Program-made: the position numbers and the translations under genes | NCBI RefSeq assembly: GCF_003574295.1 | Contig: NZ_BHGK01000001.1 | Coordinates: 682,001 to 746,000 of the forward strand | DNA: 64,000 bases | From: Mediterraneibacter butyricigenes | Lineage (GTDB): Bacteria > Bacillota > Clostridia > Lachnospirales > Lachnospiraceae | Direction of reading: 5' to 3' | Notes under the pieces: model-generated | Seen by the model: only the letters and a program-made list of their open reading frames with translations | Told to the model about the DNA's origin: nothing | The model's database searches: none | Part shown: positions 34,809-43,919 of the stretch, one piece after another | Layout: every line of letters starts with the position of its first letter | How positions within the stretch are numbered: position 1 is the stretch's first letter

Positions 34809-34885
34809 GATATTCTTCTCCTTTTTCTACTATTATATAAAGTCATAGTCTTTTACCTTTTCTCCCGGTTTGACTATGCTATTTT

Positions 34886-34924
34886 AAGAGACTGTGAATC
34901 GGATTTTTCCTGTCACAGTCTCTT
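34886..34924 (-). terminator. Hairpin between the oxidoreductase gene and deoC
   Basis: 12-bp stem AAGAGACTGTGA/TCACAGTCTCTT with a 15-base loop. There is no good T run on the minus strand, so termination may be partial, leaving some read-through to deoC. Confidence 0.55.
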
Positions 34925-34938
34925 TGTTCCCCAATTAG

Positions 34939-36090
34939 TTACTCTTCGACCACAACCCATTTTTCTTCTGCTGCCGATTTCACAATTGCTTTGCACAATG
35001 CCAGTTCTCTATATCCATCTTCAAATTTTGGATAATATACATCACTATCTTTTCCTGCCTCAATTGCCTCATAGATCTTACGGATCGTCTGTTTGGATGC
35101 GTCTGCAAATCCTTCTGTATGTCCACCCGGATAACTGTTATATTCTACAACATTCGGATACATTAAAGATGGATCTTTCATCATGATCTCATTGTTCCCA
35201 TCTCTGTGACCAATCCAGATCTGATTCGGTTCCTCACTGTCAAATACTACGGAACACTTACTTCCGTAAATTTCAAAATACATCCTGTTTTTGCGTCCTG
35301 CTGCAACCTGATTGACTGTAAAAGAACCATGCGCTCCATTATCAAATTTAATCAACACTGTTGCATAATCTTCTGTGTCAATCGGAACTTCTTCATAATC
35401 ACTTGGCTGAAGCACTTTTCCAGAATAAGTTTCAACCGGCTTCAATGGTTTCTTTCTGATCTTATAGAATGTTTCAAAATCAGCACATACTTTTTCTGTT
35501 TTTAAACCAGTAATACTTTCTACCGTATCGAACCAGTGTGTACCGATATCAGCAATCGCACGTGACTCTCCACTAAACTGTTTTTCCAGTCTCCAACTAT
35601 AATCTGTATCTTTAAATAACCAATCCTGCTGATAAGAACCATTGACAGCGAAAATTGTTCCCAAATCACCTCTCGCAATCATTTCCCGGATCTGCTGTAC
35701 CAGTGGATAGGTACGGCAATTCAAATGCATTGCACAGATCACATCATGTTCTTTTGCCAACTCTACCAATTCTTTTCCTTCTTCTACATTCATTGCAAGC
35801 GGCTTTTCACAAACCACATGTTTTCCTGCCAAAATTCCTTCTTTTGCGATCTGGTAGTGTAAATGATTCGGAGTACAGATATGAATTACTTCCACATCCG
35901 GATCTGCGATTAGTTCCTTATAATCTCCGTATGCACGTTCAATTCCCAAACTGTCCGCTTTGGCTCTTGCCAGTTCTTCATTGATCTCAGACAACGCGAT
36001 CACTTCTGTATTCGGCTGTCTTCTGATCGCTTCTACATGGACCGGTCCGATAAATCCTGTTCCGATCACACCAACTTTAATTTTTTTCAT
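34939..36090 (-). CDS. Gfo/Idh/MocA-family oxidoreductase
   Basis: 383 residues. NAD(P)-binding N-terminus VGVIGTGFIGPVHVEAIRR, the conserved ICTPNHLHYQIA and CEKPLAMN (catalytic Lys), and DIGTHWFDTVE, where the His is usually catalytic. Such enzymes oxidise or reduce hydroxyl groups of sugars, inositols and their derivatives. Last of the genes closely spaced behind the RbsABC-type transporter (12 bases after the kinase). With the isomerase and kinase it should modify the imported sugar before cleavage. Substrate unassigned. Confidence 0.88.
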   Translation of the reverse strand: MKKIKVGVIGTGFIGPVHVEAIRRQPNTEVIALSEINEELARAKADSLGIERAYGDYKELIADPDVEVIHICTPNHLHYQIAKEGILAGKHVVCEKPLAMNVEEGKELVELAKEHDVICAMHLNCRTYPLVQQIREMIARGDLGTIFAVNGSYQQDWLFKDTDYSWRLEKQFSGESRAIADIGTHWFDTVESITGLKTEKVCADFETFYKIRKKPLKPVETYSGKVLQPSDYEEVPIDTEDYATVLIKFDNGAHGSFTVNQVAAGRKNRMYFEIYGSKCSVVFDSEEPNQIWIGHRDGNNEIMMKDPSLMYPNVVEYNSYPGGHTEGFADASKQTIRKIYEAIEAGKDSDVYYPKFEDGYRELALCKAIVKSAAEEKWVVVEE

Positions 36091-36102
36091 ATGCCTTCAC
36101 TC

Positions 36103-37227
36103 CTATGCTTCCAATTTATTTTCGCTCCAGTTCTCTATAAACTGTTGCAATTCCTGATATGTAGCACTTCTTGCTTCTCTGACATAAAATCCAGAATTTG
36201 CTGTTCCCATCAAAAGAGATTCTTCCAGATCAAATCCCAACATCCTGCCCAGGATGAAGCCTGCATTAAAATTATCTCCCGCTCCGGTTGTCAGCTTCGG
36301 CTTCTCACAATATGGTCCCTGTACAGATGCTTTCTCTTTTCTTGAACAACCGCTTGCTTCTTTTACCGGGTGGATCACGATCTCTGATATCTGAATCTGC
36401 CCTTTCAGAAATTCTGCCACTTCCAGAACATTTTCAAAATCTTCTTTTGATTTTCCATACAACTCGGCAATCTCATAAGATTCCTTTTCATTCAATCCCA
36501 AAATTGTCTCAAAAGTATCATCAAACGTTTTCAGACATTCCAACGCTTCTAAAATATCTTCCTTCATTCGCTTTTCCGGATCTGCAAGATCAATAAATAA
36601 CACTTTTCGTTCCTGCTTTTTCAGATTTGGAACAATCTCGCGAATAATATGTTTCCAAATTTCTGTCGTGTTCAGCAACATCGTCCAGTTCTCAAACCCG
36701 ATCAGATCACTTTCTTCGATCAATTCTGCAAACTTCTTGATTCCAACCTTTTCTACAATCGTTTCCCAACTAACTTCTTTCAAAGTCTCCAGTTTTCCGC
36801 TGATAATCTTTCCATCCAGAAATTCAATAGCATCTGTAAATCCCGGATCAGAAATCGAGATTGCATGAACATTTTCTGTAAATTCATGAAATACCGGATG
36901 AACGTTTTCTTTCCCCAATGATCCGATATAATTCATCTTACATCCATGACGAGCCAGCGAATTTGCCATGATCGGACCATTTCCTCCAAGTTTTGTCTGC
37001 ACCGGAACCATTTCCACATTCAGACTTAATCCAGCAGCTTTACAGATCTTTTTCCCGTAATCTTCCATATAATTCACACGTTCAAAATGTTCTGCATCAT
37101 ATCTCTTATCCACCACATGAAGCACCTGATCTACAAAACCATCAAACCCCATCAAAATTTTTATCTGTTTCGGATCTCTGTCCTTCATTTTTTTTGCAAC
37201 TGTCTGTAATAACTTCTTGTTTTCCAT
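36103..37227 (-). CDS. PfkB-family carbohydrate kinase
   Basis: 374 residues, longer than typical ribokinases (about 300-330). The PfkB signature is TTGAGDNFNAGFILG with catalytic Asp in GAGD; the N-terminus has GGNGPIMANSLARHG, the substrate-site Gly-Gly-Asn. An extra ~25 residues lie before the first strand (ILMGFDGFVDQV). It would phosphorylate the sugar or keto-sugar handled by this operon. Follows the isomerase by 11 bases. Which sugar is phosphorylated is not evident from the sequence. Confidence 0.85.
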   Translation of the reverse strand: MENKKLLQTVAKKMKDRDPKQIKILMGFDGFVDQVLHVVDKRYDAEHFERVNYMEDYGKKICKAAGLSLNVEMVPVQTKLGGNGPIMANSLARHGCKMNYIGSLGKENVHPVFHEFTENVHAISISDPGFTDAIEFLDGKIISGKLETLKEVSWETIVEKVGIKKFAELIEESDLIGFENWTMLLNTTEIWKHIIREIVPNLKKQERKVLFIDLADPEKRMKEDILEALECLKTFDDTFETILGLNEKESYEIAELYGKSKEDFENVLEVAEFLKGQIQISEIVIHPVKEASGCSRKEKASVQGPYCEKPKLTTGAGDNFNAGFILGRMLGFDLEESLLMGTANSGFYVREARSATYQELQQFIENWSENKLEA

Positions 37228-37238
37228 AGGTGTTCCTC

Positions 37239-38150
37239 TTATCTGACAAACTGATTCATATATGCTTTTGATAAAAGAATGGAATCCAGTCTGTCTTGCA
37301 AAGTGTCTTCGTATGCCCTATCTTCTACTTCTATAACGACTGCGCCCTTATATCTGATATCATTTAACGCTGCAATCACTTCACTCCAGTTAATATCTCC
37401 CTGTCCTGGAAGCTTCGGTGCATGATAATCAAGCGGCGGTGCAAACATTCCAACCTCATCATATTTTTCCTGATAAAATTTTGCATCTTTAATATGGATA
37501 TGGAACATCTTCTCTTTAAAATCAAGAATGGGTTTCACATAATTCATTCTCTGCCATACGAGATGAGACGGATCATAATTCAAACCGAAATTCTCGCTCT
37601 TAATTGCATCAAACATTTTTCTCCAAAATGCAGGACTGCATGCCAGGTTATCACCAGACGGCCACTCATCTCTGAAATACATCGGGCAGTTTTCAATACC
37701 AATTTTCACCTTGTGTTTCTCCGCAAATGCAATGATATCCGGCCAGACGCTCATAAACTCTTCCCAGTTCTTTTCCGGTGTTGCGGTTCTGTTCTTTCCA
37801 ATAAAAGTATTTACAACCGGTACCCCCAGTTTCTCTGCCCCTTTGATACATTCTTTGATATGAGTGATGGATACTTCCCTCACCTCAGGATCAGAAGATA
37901 ATGGATTCGGATAATATCCAATACCGCTGATTGTTACATTTCGATCTTCTGTATATTTTTTAATGTAAGCGACCTTTTCATCGTCCAGATTTGCTACATC
38001 GATATGAGTAACCCCTGCATATCTTCTAGCTGCTTTTCCATACGGCCAACAAGCAAGTTCCACACATGCAAACCCATTATCTGCTGCAAAATCAATCACT
38101 TCTTCAAAACTTAACTCCGGTACGATTGAACTTAAAAAACCTAATTTCAT
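37239..38150 (-). CDS. Sugar phosphate isomerase/epimerase (TIM barrel)
   Basis: 303 residues of the xylose-isomerase-like AP endonuclease 2 superfamily. Visible metal-site elements: GIENCPM (Glu), YDPSHLVWQ (Asp and His), HIHIKDAKF (His), and late VVIEVED (Glu). Family members isomerise, epimerise or dehydrate sugars and inositols. Between the permease and the kinase in the uptake operon. The pairing of this fold with a Gfo/Idh/MocA oxidoreductase recurs in pathways that go through 3-keto sugars, so a keto-sugar step is a reasonable inference. Confidence 0.85.
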   Translation of the reverse strand: MKLGFLSSIVPELSFEEVIDFAADNGFACVELACWPYGKAARRYAGVTHIDVANLDDEKVAYIKKYTEDRNVTISGIGYYPNPLSSDPEVREVSITHIKECIKGAEKLGVPVVNTFIGKNRTATPEKNWEEFMSVWPDIIAFAEKHKVKIGIENCPMYFRDEWPSGDNLACSPAFWRKMFDAIKSENFGLNYDPSHLVWQRMNYVKPILDFKEKMFHIHIKDAKFYQEKYDEVGMFAPPLDYHAPKLPGQGDINWSEVIAALNDIRYKGAVVIEVEDRAYEDTLQDRLDSILLSKAYMNQFVR

Positions 38151-38180
38151 ACTGACACCTCCATAGTCTTGTTTTTCTTT

Positions 38181-39128
38181 CTATCTGCTGACTTTCTCTC
38201 TCACGTACAAAATCAACATGAGTAACAAAATAATACCGATACCGGTCCATTTTCCTGCATCTCCCCAGCCATACGCAACAAACAGATTCGTCAAAGTCTG
38301 TAAAACCATAGCTCCTAACGCTACATTAATATAATTTGCTTCACCACCTTTTAATGAAACTCCTCCGACTACAACTGCTGCAATACTGGGCATTACATAA
38401 CTGGATCCCATATCTTTAAACGCCTGTCCCAGATTTCCTAAAAGCAAAAGTCCTATTAGCCCGGCAATCACACCACTTGCAACAAAGGCACAGGTTCTTA
38501 TCACTTTTACATTTAATCCACATCGAAATGCTGCAAGTTCATTACTTCCAATGCTTTTTAACTTCACACCAATCTTTGTCATCTGTAAAATAACCGTAGC
38601 AACCACGATCACTACCAATAACAACCAGATAATATTGGGTACAATTCCAACCTTACCGTTTGCAATTGTGGCAAGAATGGGGGCCGGAGCACCTGTCACT
38701 CCATACTTGGAGGAATATACATTTACAATTCCCTGCACCACGCTAGTCATTCCCATCGTTACTACCAAAGACGGTAACTTTGCATAACTGACCAGAAGTC
38801 CGTTAATCAACCCCACAACTCCACCGATTGCAATCGCAATCAGAACTGCTTTCCACAATTGTGCATTACTGCCTTTTAAAATCTGAGCGGATAACACCGC
38901 CACCAGGGTCGCTACATATCCAACCGAAAGATCGATATCCCCTCCAGTACATGTCACCAACAACTGGCATAACGCAAATAATGCGATATAAGTAGCGAAC
39001 TTTAACATTTGCATCATTGCATGAGGTGAAGCAAAACCAGAAACTGATATTCCGCCGATAAAATAAAGTAGAACAATAAAGGCGAGAGCTGTCACAGTTT
39101 TTTTATTAAACTCAAATATTTTCGTCAT
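38181..39128 (-). CDS. Sugar ABC transporter permease (RbsC-like), second copy
   Basis: About 315 residues with eight to ten hydrophobic segments. ATG at 39128 is chosen over a GTG at 39137, because AAGGAAG precedes it. Conserved family segments: CTGGDIDLSVGYV and VVVGGVSLKGGEAN (RbsC GGxSLxGG). The operon has two RbsC-like permeases, which should form a heterodimer. Follows the first permease directly. Confidence 0.9.
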   Translation of the reverse strand: MTKIFEFNKKTVTALAFIVLLYFIGGISVSGFASPHAMMQMLKFATYIALFALCQLLVTCTGGDIDLSVGYVATLVAVLSAQILKGSNAQLWKAVLIAIAIGGVVGLINGLLVSYAKLPSLVVTMGMTSVVQGIVNVYSSKYGVTGAPAPILATIANGKVGIVPNIIWLLLVVIVVATVILQMTKIGVKLKSIGSNELAAFRCGLNVKVIRTCAFVASGVIAGLIGLLLLGNLGQAFKDMGSSYVMPSIAAVVVGGVSLKGGEANYINVALGAMVLQTLTNLFVAYGWGDAGKWTGIGIILLLMLILYVREKVSR

Positions 39129-39129
39129 A

Positions 39130-40140
39130 TTATTCACTTCCTTTTACCACGAATTTTTCATTTGCCATAGAATAAATAACTGAAGTCGATATCGCAACAA
39201 TAATGATCACTCCACTGACCAGGACCTGATACTCGCTTTGAATTCCCAACTGATAAATCAATTTATTTACGAGACTCATAATCAACGCGCCTACAATTGC
39301 CATATAAACTTTTCCGCTTCCTCCACTGAGTGCAATTCCGCCTACAACAACAGCTGCAATTGCCTGCAACGTAAGCGCATCTCCAATTCTAGCAGAACCA
39401 GACTGATTCTGTGCCGCATAAAACAATGCACATGCATAAATGAAAAGTGCATTTATAATATATGTACACATTTGAATTTTTGATGAATTAATACCGCTCT
39501 GATAAGCAATGTCTCTGTCTGAGCCAACTGCGTACATATATCTTCCAAACTTTGTCCGACTGATTACAATCCAAATAATCACTCCAAGAACAATCAAGAA
39601 AAAGCTGGTTGGCAAAATTTTTCCGACAGATTTTAGAAATTCAGGTGCATTTTCCACTGATCCAAAATTGTAGAAAACACGCATCCAATTTACACACTCT
39701 CCTCCTGGCGTAGGCATAATAAAGAGGGCCAATCCCAACCAGATATAAGAGGTTGCAAAAGTTGCGATCAGTGCAGGCACTCGCAAATAACCTACAACCA
39801 CTCCATTCACTACCCCCACAATGAGTGCCGTTATCAATCCAAATAATAATGCTTTCCAACCAGATGCCGGATTATCCGCTTTCATAGTTGCCGTCAACAC
39901 ACATAACATCAATGACATTGCTGGCCCACAAGAAAGATCCAACCCTCCAGCGATAATCACAAAGGCTTGTCCCATTGCCAACAAAATTAATGGAGTCCAG
40001 GATACAATATTATTTTTAACTGTTGCTGAATAAAAGAAATTAGACTGTAGAGAGGCAACAAGTACGACCATAATCACCAAAAGAATGATGGTTGCTGTCT
40101 CTGGATTATGTAATACTTTTTTTACTTTTTTCCCAACCAT
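39130..40140 (-). CDS. Sugar ABC transporter permease (RbsC-like), first copy
   Basis: 336 residues, membrane protein of the ribose/xylose/methyl-galactoside permease family: IIAGGLDLSCGPAMSL and VVVGGIALSGGSGKVYM are the two conserved family loops. Its start overlaps the stop of the ATPase gene by one base (TAATG). Pairs with the second permease. Confidence 0.9.
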   Translation of the reverse strand: MVGKKVKKVLHNPETATIILLVIMVVLVASLQSNFFYSATVKNNIVSWTPLILLAMGQAFVIIAGGLDLSCGPAMSLMLCVLTATMKADNPASGWKALLFGLITALIVGVVNGVVVGYLRVPALIATFATSYIWLGLALFIMPTPGGECVNWMRVFYNFGSVENAPEFLKSVGKILPTSFFLIVLGVIIWIVISRTKFGRYMYAVGSDRDIAYQSGINSSKIQMCTYIINALFIYACALFYAAQNQSGSARIGDALTLQAIAAVVVGGIALSGGSGKVYMAIVGALIMSLVNKLIYQLGIQSEYQVLVSGVIIIVAISTSVIYSMANEKFVVKGSE

Positions 40141-41660
40141 TACGCTTCCATCTCCTTTCTTTCCCCTTCCGGAAGATTGAGCGATGCTTTTGTAATATTG
40201 GCATTCGTAATATCATCTCCACTCAGTTCTTTAATAATACTGCCTTCGTACATCACCATAACCCGATTACAGTAATCTACTAACTCTTCATTATCACTGG
40301 CATATAAGATCACGCTGATTCCTTTTTCTTTTGCCAACTTCAATACAAAATCATATAAGTCCTGCTTTGCCCCAATGTCTACACCTTTTGCCGGGTCAGA
40401 AAGAAGTAATACATTAATATCAAAAGGAATCCATTTTCCGACAACAACCTTCTGTTGATTTCCTCCAGATAAATTATTTACTTTCTGATCAATTGTATCT
40501 GTTTTGATCGACAGAATCTTTACTACTTCTTCCGCTTCTTTCTGATATTTTTTTACCGGTGTAAAAAGCGGTTGTTTTTTCATGGCCAGCTTTGGCATGA
40601 TCATATTCTGATACACAGAATCCTGCATCATCAGCCCTTCGGTCTGACGGTCTCCTGGTACAAATACAATGCCTTCCCGAATGGTCGTCTTTGGAGATTT
40701 TAAGGAAATCTCTTTACCATCCAATATAGCCTGCCCCTTTATTTTTTTATAATTTCCAGCTAGTGCCAGCATCAGTTCAACCTGTCCTTGTCCCTGTAAC
40801 CCTCCAACTCCAAGAACCTCTCCTTTTTTCACAGACAGATTGATATGTTTCAAAATCTCCTGATACTGCAAATCCTTCACTTCAAATTTTGTCTCTTCCG
40901 AAATGTCTTCATTTTTATGTTTCTCGGATGTACCCTCTATATCACCGGTAATCAATCCTATAATCTCATCCTGGTTTTTCCCGTCTTTTTCAAAATCAAT
41001 GCTTCCGGTGTTTTTTCCATTATTAAATACCACAATGTCATCACAGATCTCCATGATCTCTCCCATTCGATGAGATGTGAAAATAATTGCTACACCTTCT
41101 GATGCAAGTTTTTTCATATACCAGAATAAAGCCTTTACCTGTGCCTGCTCCAATGCTGCTGTTGGCTCATCTAATATTAAGAGCCTTGGCTCTTCTGAAA
41201 TTGCTTTTATAATTTCAACAATCTGTTTCTCACTGGAATTTAACTGAATCACTTTTCTTTCGATATCGAATCCAGGAACAAACTGGTCGATCAGTTCCCG
41301 TGTTTTTTCCCTTGCCGCCTGGTTGTCAAGGAAAACCCCTTTTCTCTGTTCAAAACTTAAAACTACATTCTGCCAGACTGTCAGATCCGGAATCAAACTT
41401 AGATTTTGAAATGCCATAACAATTCCGGCTCTTTTTGCTTCGATAGGATCCCGAAAAGCTACTTCTTTTCCCTGATATGTAATTGTCCCACCATCCGGAA
41501 GATATACACCTGTGATTATTTTTGAAATTGTACTCTTGCCAGAACCATTTGTCCCTAGCAATCCTGTAATTTTCCCCTCACGACATGTTATATTTCCATT
41601 GCTGAGGGCTGTAACTCCACCAAATCGTTTGACAATATTTTTCGCCTCTAGTATTGCCAT
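40140..41660 (-). CDS. Sugar ABC transporter ATP-binding protein (RbsA/MglA-like)
   Basis: 506 residues with two ABC domains in tandem. First: Walker A GTNGSGKST, signature LNSSEKQIVEI, Walker B LLILDEPTAALE. Second: degenerate Walker A GLQGQGQVE, signature NLSGGNQQKVVVGKW and LLLSDPAKGVD. This two-domain design is that of RbsA, MglA and XylG, which power CUT2 monosaccharide transporters. A strong GGAGG precedes the start. The gap to the binding-protein gene upstream contains a long hairpin terminator, so this gene is expressed from read-through. Confidence 0.93.
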   Translation of the reverse strand: MAILEAKNIVKRFGGVTALSNGNITCREGKITGLLGTNGSGKSTISKIITGVYLPDGGTITYQGKEVAFRDPIEAKRAGIVMAFQNLSLIPDLTVWQNVVLSFEQRKGVFLDNQAAREKTRELIDQFVPGFDIERKVIQLNSSEKQIVEIIKAISEEPRLLILDEPTAALEQAQVKALFWYMKKLASEGVAIIFTSHRMGEIMEICDDIVVFNNGKNTGSIDFEKDGKNQDEIIGLITGDIEGTSEKHKNEDISEETKFEVKDLQYQEILKHINLSVKKGEVLGVGGLQGQGQVELMLALAGNYKKIKGQAILDGKEISLKSPKTTIREGIVFVPGDRQTEGLMMQDSVYQNMIMPKLAMKKQPLFTPVKKYQKEAEEVVKILSIKTDTIDQKVNNLSGGNQQKVVVGKWIPFDINVLLLSDPAKGVDIGAKQDLYDFVLKLAKEKGISVILYASDNEELVDYCNRVMVMYEGSIIKELSGDDITNANITKASLNLPEGERKEMEA

Positions 41661-41674
41661 TCGTTTTCCTCCTT

Positions 41675-41722
41675 AAAAAACTCTTCTCTCCTGTACCATT
41701 CAGACGTACAGAAGAGAAGAGT
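41675..41722 (-). terminator. Intra-operon terminator after the binding-protein gene
   Basis: 17-bp stem (41706-41722 with 41680-41696; one U-G pair) with a 9-base loop, followed by TTTTTT on the minus strand. It lies between the binding protein and the ATPase and should keep the downstream genes at lower level. Confidence 0.88.
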
Positions 41723-41732
41723 CTATCATTAC

Positions 41733-42860
41733 TTATTTGAATAATGCCTGAACGCCGTCCTCATCAAACCATTCGTCTAAAAGATAATCATCTGATTTTC
41801 CATCAAGAAGTTTCATTGCATCATCAAAATTATCCTGTGTGTAGAATGACTGTACCTGATAATAATAAATATTGCCGTCTAATTTAGATTCATCTAATTC
41901 TTTACCTTCAGCCATATTTACAGCGATTCTCAGCGCGGATGCTGCGATTCCCGGAGGATTCGGCTGTGCACATGCCTGGAAATCTGCTCCCTCATCCATC
42001 AGTTTCTTCCATTCCTGGAAGAATGCCACACCAGGATCACCAATCATAGCTTTTGGAAGGATTCCTGCATCTTCACATGCAGATAAACATCCATAAGCCA
42101 TACCATCCTGAGTGATAATACCATCAATATCTTTTGTTGTGCTTAAAATCTGTGCACATGCTGTTTTAGCCTGAGTCTGATCCCAACCGCCAGATGCTTT
42201 CTGTACAACTTCAAGATCCGGATTCTCTTCAAGCACTTCCTGCAATCCTTTATCTCTTGCGTTGTCTGCCGGGTTTCCATCAAGACCATTGATATTGATC
42301 AATTTACCTTTTCCATCCAATGCAGTTGCAATAAACTCTGCATTCTTCTTCATCCATGCAGTATGATCAAGCTGTACATTCAGAGCTCCCGGCGCATCAC
42401 ATCCGGTATCTGCAATCACTACCAATTTTCCTGCATCCTGAGCTTCTGCAATTGCTTCGTTCAATGCCGTACTGTCATTTGCATCAACGATGATGATATT
42501 GACATCCGGATCTGCTGTAAAGTCACGAATAATGTTTGCCTGTTCCGTTGCATCACCATTCGTTGTATTATTTACGATCTTATAATCTTTCAGCCGTCCA
42601 TCTGCCTTGTACTCTTCTGCAACTTCCTTAAAGTCATCGATCATCTGATCTCTCCAGGAGGTTCCCGAAGAACCGGATGTAAAGCCGACTACCAGATCTC
42701 CTTCCGGAATAATCTTATACACATCGCCTTCCATCACGTTTTCTGATTTACTATCGGAAGATGCTTTGTCCGATTTATCCCCAGAACCACCGGAACAGCC
42801 AACCAACATAGTACTCAGAACTGCTACTGCACACAATACACTGACTAATCGCTTTTTCAT
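41733..42860 (-). CDS. Sugar-binding lipoprotein of the RbsB-like type
   Basis: 375 residues. Lipoprotein signal ending STMLVGCSGG (Cys22), an Asp/Ser-rich linker, then a Peripla_BP_4-type sugar-binding domain: GFTSGSSGTSWRDQMIDDF, NIIIVDANDSTALNEAI and GIITQDGMAYG. Longer than E. coli RbsB, as is common in gut Clostridia. First gene of the uptake operon, with a consensus promoter and the GntR gene divergent upstream. The ligand is unknown. Confidence 0.92.
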   Translation of the reverse strand: MKKRLVSVLCAVAVLSTMLVGCSGGSGDKSDKASSDSKSENVMEGDVYKIIPEGDLVVGFTSGSSGTSWRDQMIDDFKEVAEEYKADGRLKDYKIVNNTTNGDATEQANIIRDFTADPDVNIIIVDANDSTALNEAIAEAQDAGKLVVIADTGCDAPGALNVQLDHTAWMKKNAEFIATALDGKGKLININGLDGNPADNARDKGLQEVLEENPDLEVVQKASGGWDQTQAKTACAQILSTTKDIDGIITQDGMAYGCLSACEDAGILPKAMIGDPGVAFFQEWKKLMDEGADFQACAQPNPPGIAASALRIAVNMAEGKELDESKLDGNIYYYQVQSFYTQDNFDDAMKLLDGKSDDYLLDEWFDEDGVQALFK

Positions 42861-42910
42861 TTCTTTTCCTCCTCTTTCTTGTTTTTTTGTATTGCATATG
42901 TGTTATTTGT

Positions 42911-42939
42911 AGTATACATTTCATACATTTATTTGTCAA
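42911..42939 (-). promoter_or_regulatory. Consensus promoter of the RbsB-like operon
   Basis: On the minus strand TTGACA (42939-42934), 17-base spacer and TATACT (42916-42911). The dyad GTAT-N7-ATAC and the repeat AATGTAT/AAATGTAT overlap the -10, a likely operator for the divergent GntR regulator. Confidence 0.85.
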
Positions 42940-43016
42940 TCATTTTTCGAATATTTTTTAATTATAGTTGCATTTTCTATATTATGACGAATTTGTCAGA
43001 TATTTTAGATTTTAGC

Positions 43017-43046
43017 TTGACAACTCCTTTTCTATAGGCTTATGCT
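43017..43046 (+). promoter_or_regulatory. Promoter of the GntR/UTRA gene
   Basis: TTGACA (43017-43022), 18-base spacer, TATGCT (43041-43046), about 30 bases before the start codon. Confidence 0.75.
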
Positions 43047-43076
43047 ATTTTTGAATATTGCTAAAGGAGAAAATCT

Positions 43077-43874
43077 ATGGATATCGAAAAATTAAAGGAA
43101 TCTTTTGAGTTTTCCCACACAAGTACAACTCCCTTATATATGCAGTTAGCATCGTTTTTTAAAATTTGTATCCAATCTGAAGTGTTAAAAATAGATGAGC
43201 AGCTTCCTACCGAGGAAAGCATCAGCAAAGCTTATGGCATCAGTCGCACTACCGTTCGTCAGACCATGGATCTACTGATCAAAGAAGGTTATCTGCTCCG
43301 TGTTCGAGGAAAAGGATCCTTTGTGATCCCCCGGAAACTAAACCGTTCCATCAATCGTTTGTATTCTTTTACATCCGACATTAAAGCTACCGGTGCGGTT
43401 CCTTCTTCTAAAGTATTGGAGGCTTGTATTGTAAAAGATCCACCGGAATATATTCTGGGAGAACTTCATCTTCCGGGCTCTCAGAAAACTTTATTCAAGC
43501 TTGTTCGCTTGCGATGCAGTGACTCTGTCCCGATCCTGATCGAAGAAACATATATTCCATATTATTTATGCAACGGCATCGAAACTTATTCATTTGAACG
43601 CAATTCTTTATATGATGTTCTTACTAAACAATACGGACTGAATCTTTACCATGCTACGGAATATATCGAAGCAGTTTCTCTGAAGGACAAAGAGAAAAAA
43701 ATGCTTCAATGTTCCTGCTCCGCCGGATTTAAAATCCATCGAATCGCTTCTTTAGAGTCTGGATTCTCTTTTGAATATACGACTTCCATTACCCGTGGTG
43801 ATCGAAGCCGCTTCCACCTGGATTTGTATAATACACCAAACAGCGAAAAAAATATCAAGCTGAATTTCTTTTAA
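43077..43874 (+). CDS. GntR-family regulator with UTRA effector domain
   Basis: 265 residues. N-terminal winged helix (TPLYMQLASFF, LPTEESISKAYGISRTTVRQTMDLLIKEGYL, RGKGSFV), then a UTRA ligand domain (VRLRCSDSVPILIEETYIP, the usual E-x-x-Y/-P element; GFKIHRIASLESGFSFEYTTSITRGDRSRF). HutC/NagR-type proteins of this kind bind sugar phosphates or related metabolites. Located between two sugar operons and divergent from the uptake operon, so it most likely represses it and perhaps the convergent operon too. Confidence 0.9.
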   Translation: MDIEKLKESFEFSHTSTTPLYMQLASFFKICIQSEVLKIDEQLPTEESISKAYGISRTTVRQTMDLLIKEGYLLRVRGKGSFVIPRKLNRSINRLYSFTSDIKATGAVPSSKVLEACIVKDPPEYILGELHLPGSQKTLFKLVRLRCSDSVPILIEETYIPYYLCNGIETYSFERNSLYDVLTKQYGLNLYHATEYIEAVSLKDKEKKMLQCSCSAGFKIHRIASLESGFSFEYTTSITRGDRSRFHLDLYNTPNSEKNIKLNFF

Positions 43875-43876
43875 TC

Positions 43877-43905
43877 CCCAGAAGTGCCTTCTGGCACATT
43901 CTGGG
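43877..43905. terminator. Hairpin between convergent GntR and isomerase genes
   Basis: CCCAGAAGTGCC / GGCAC(A)TTCTGGG with a 4-base loop and one bulge; no strong T run, but well placed for two convergent genes. Confidence 0.55.
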
Positions 43906-43919
43906 ACTCAATACAACTT

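Noticed and set aside
34939-42860. Myo-inositol catabolic (iol) operon
   Set aside because: A Gfo enzyme, TIM barrel and PfkB kinase match in type only; no IolD (ThDP hydrolase) or IolB is present.
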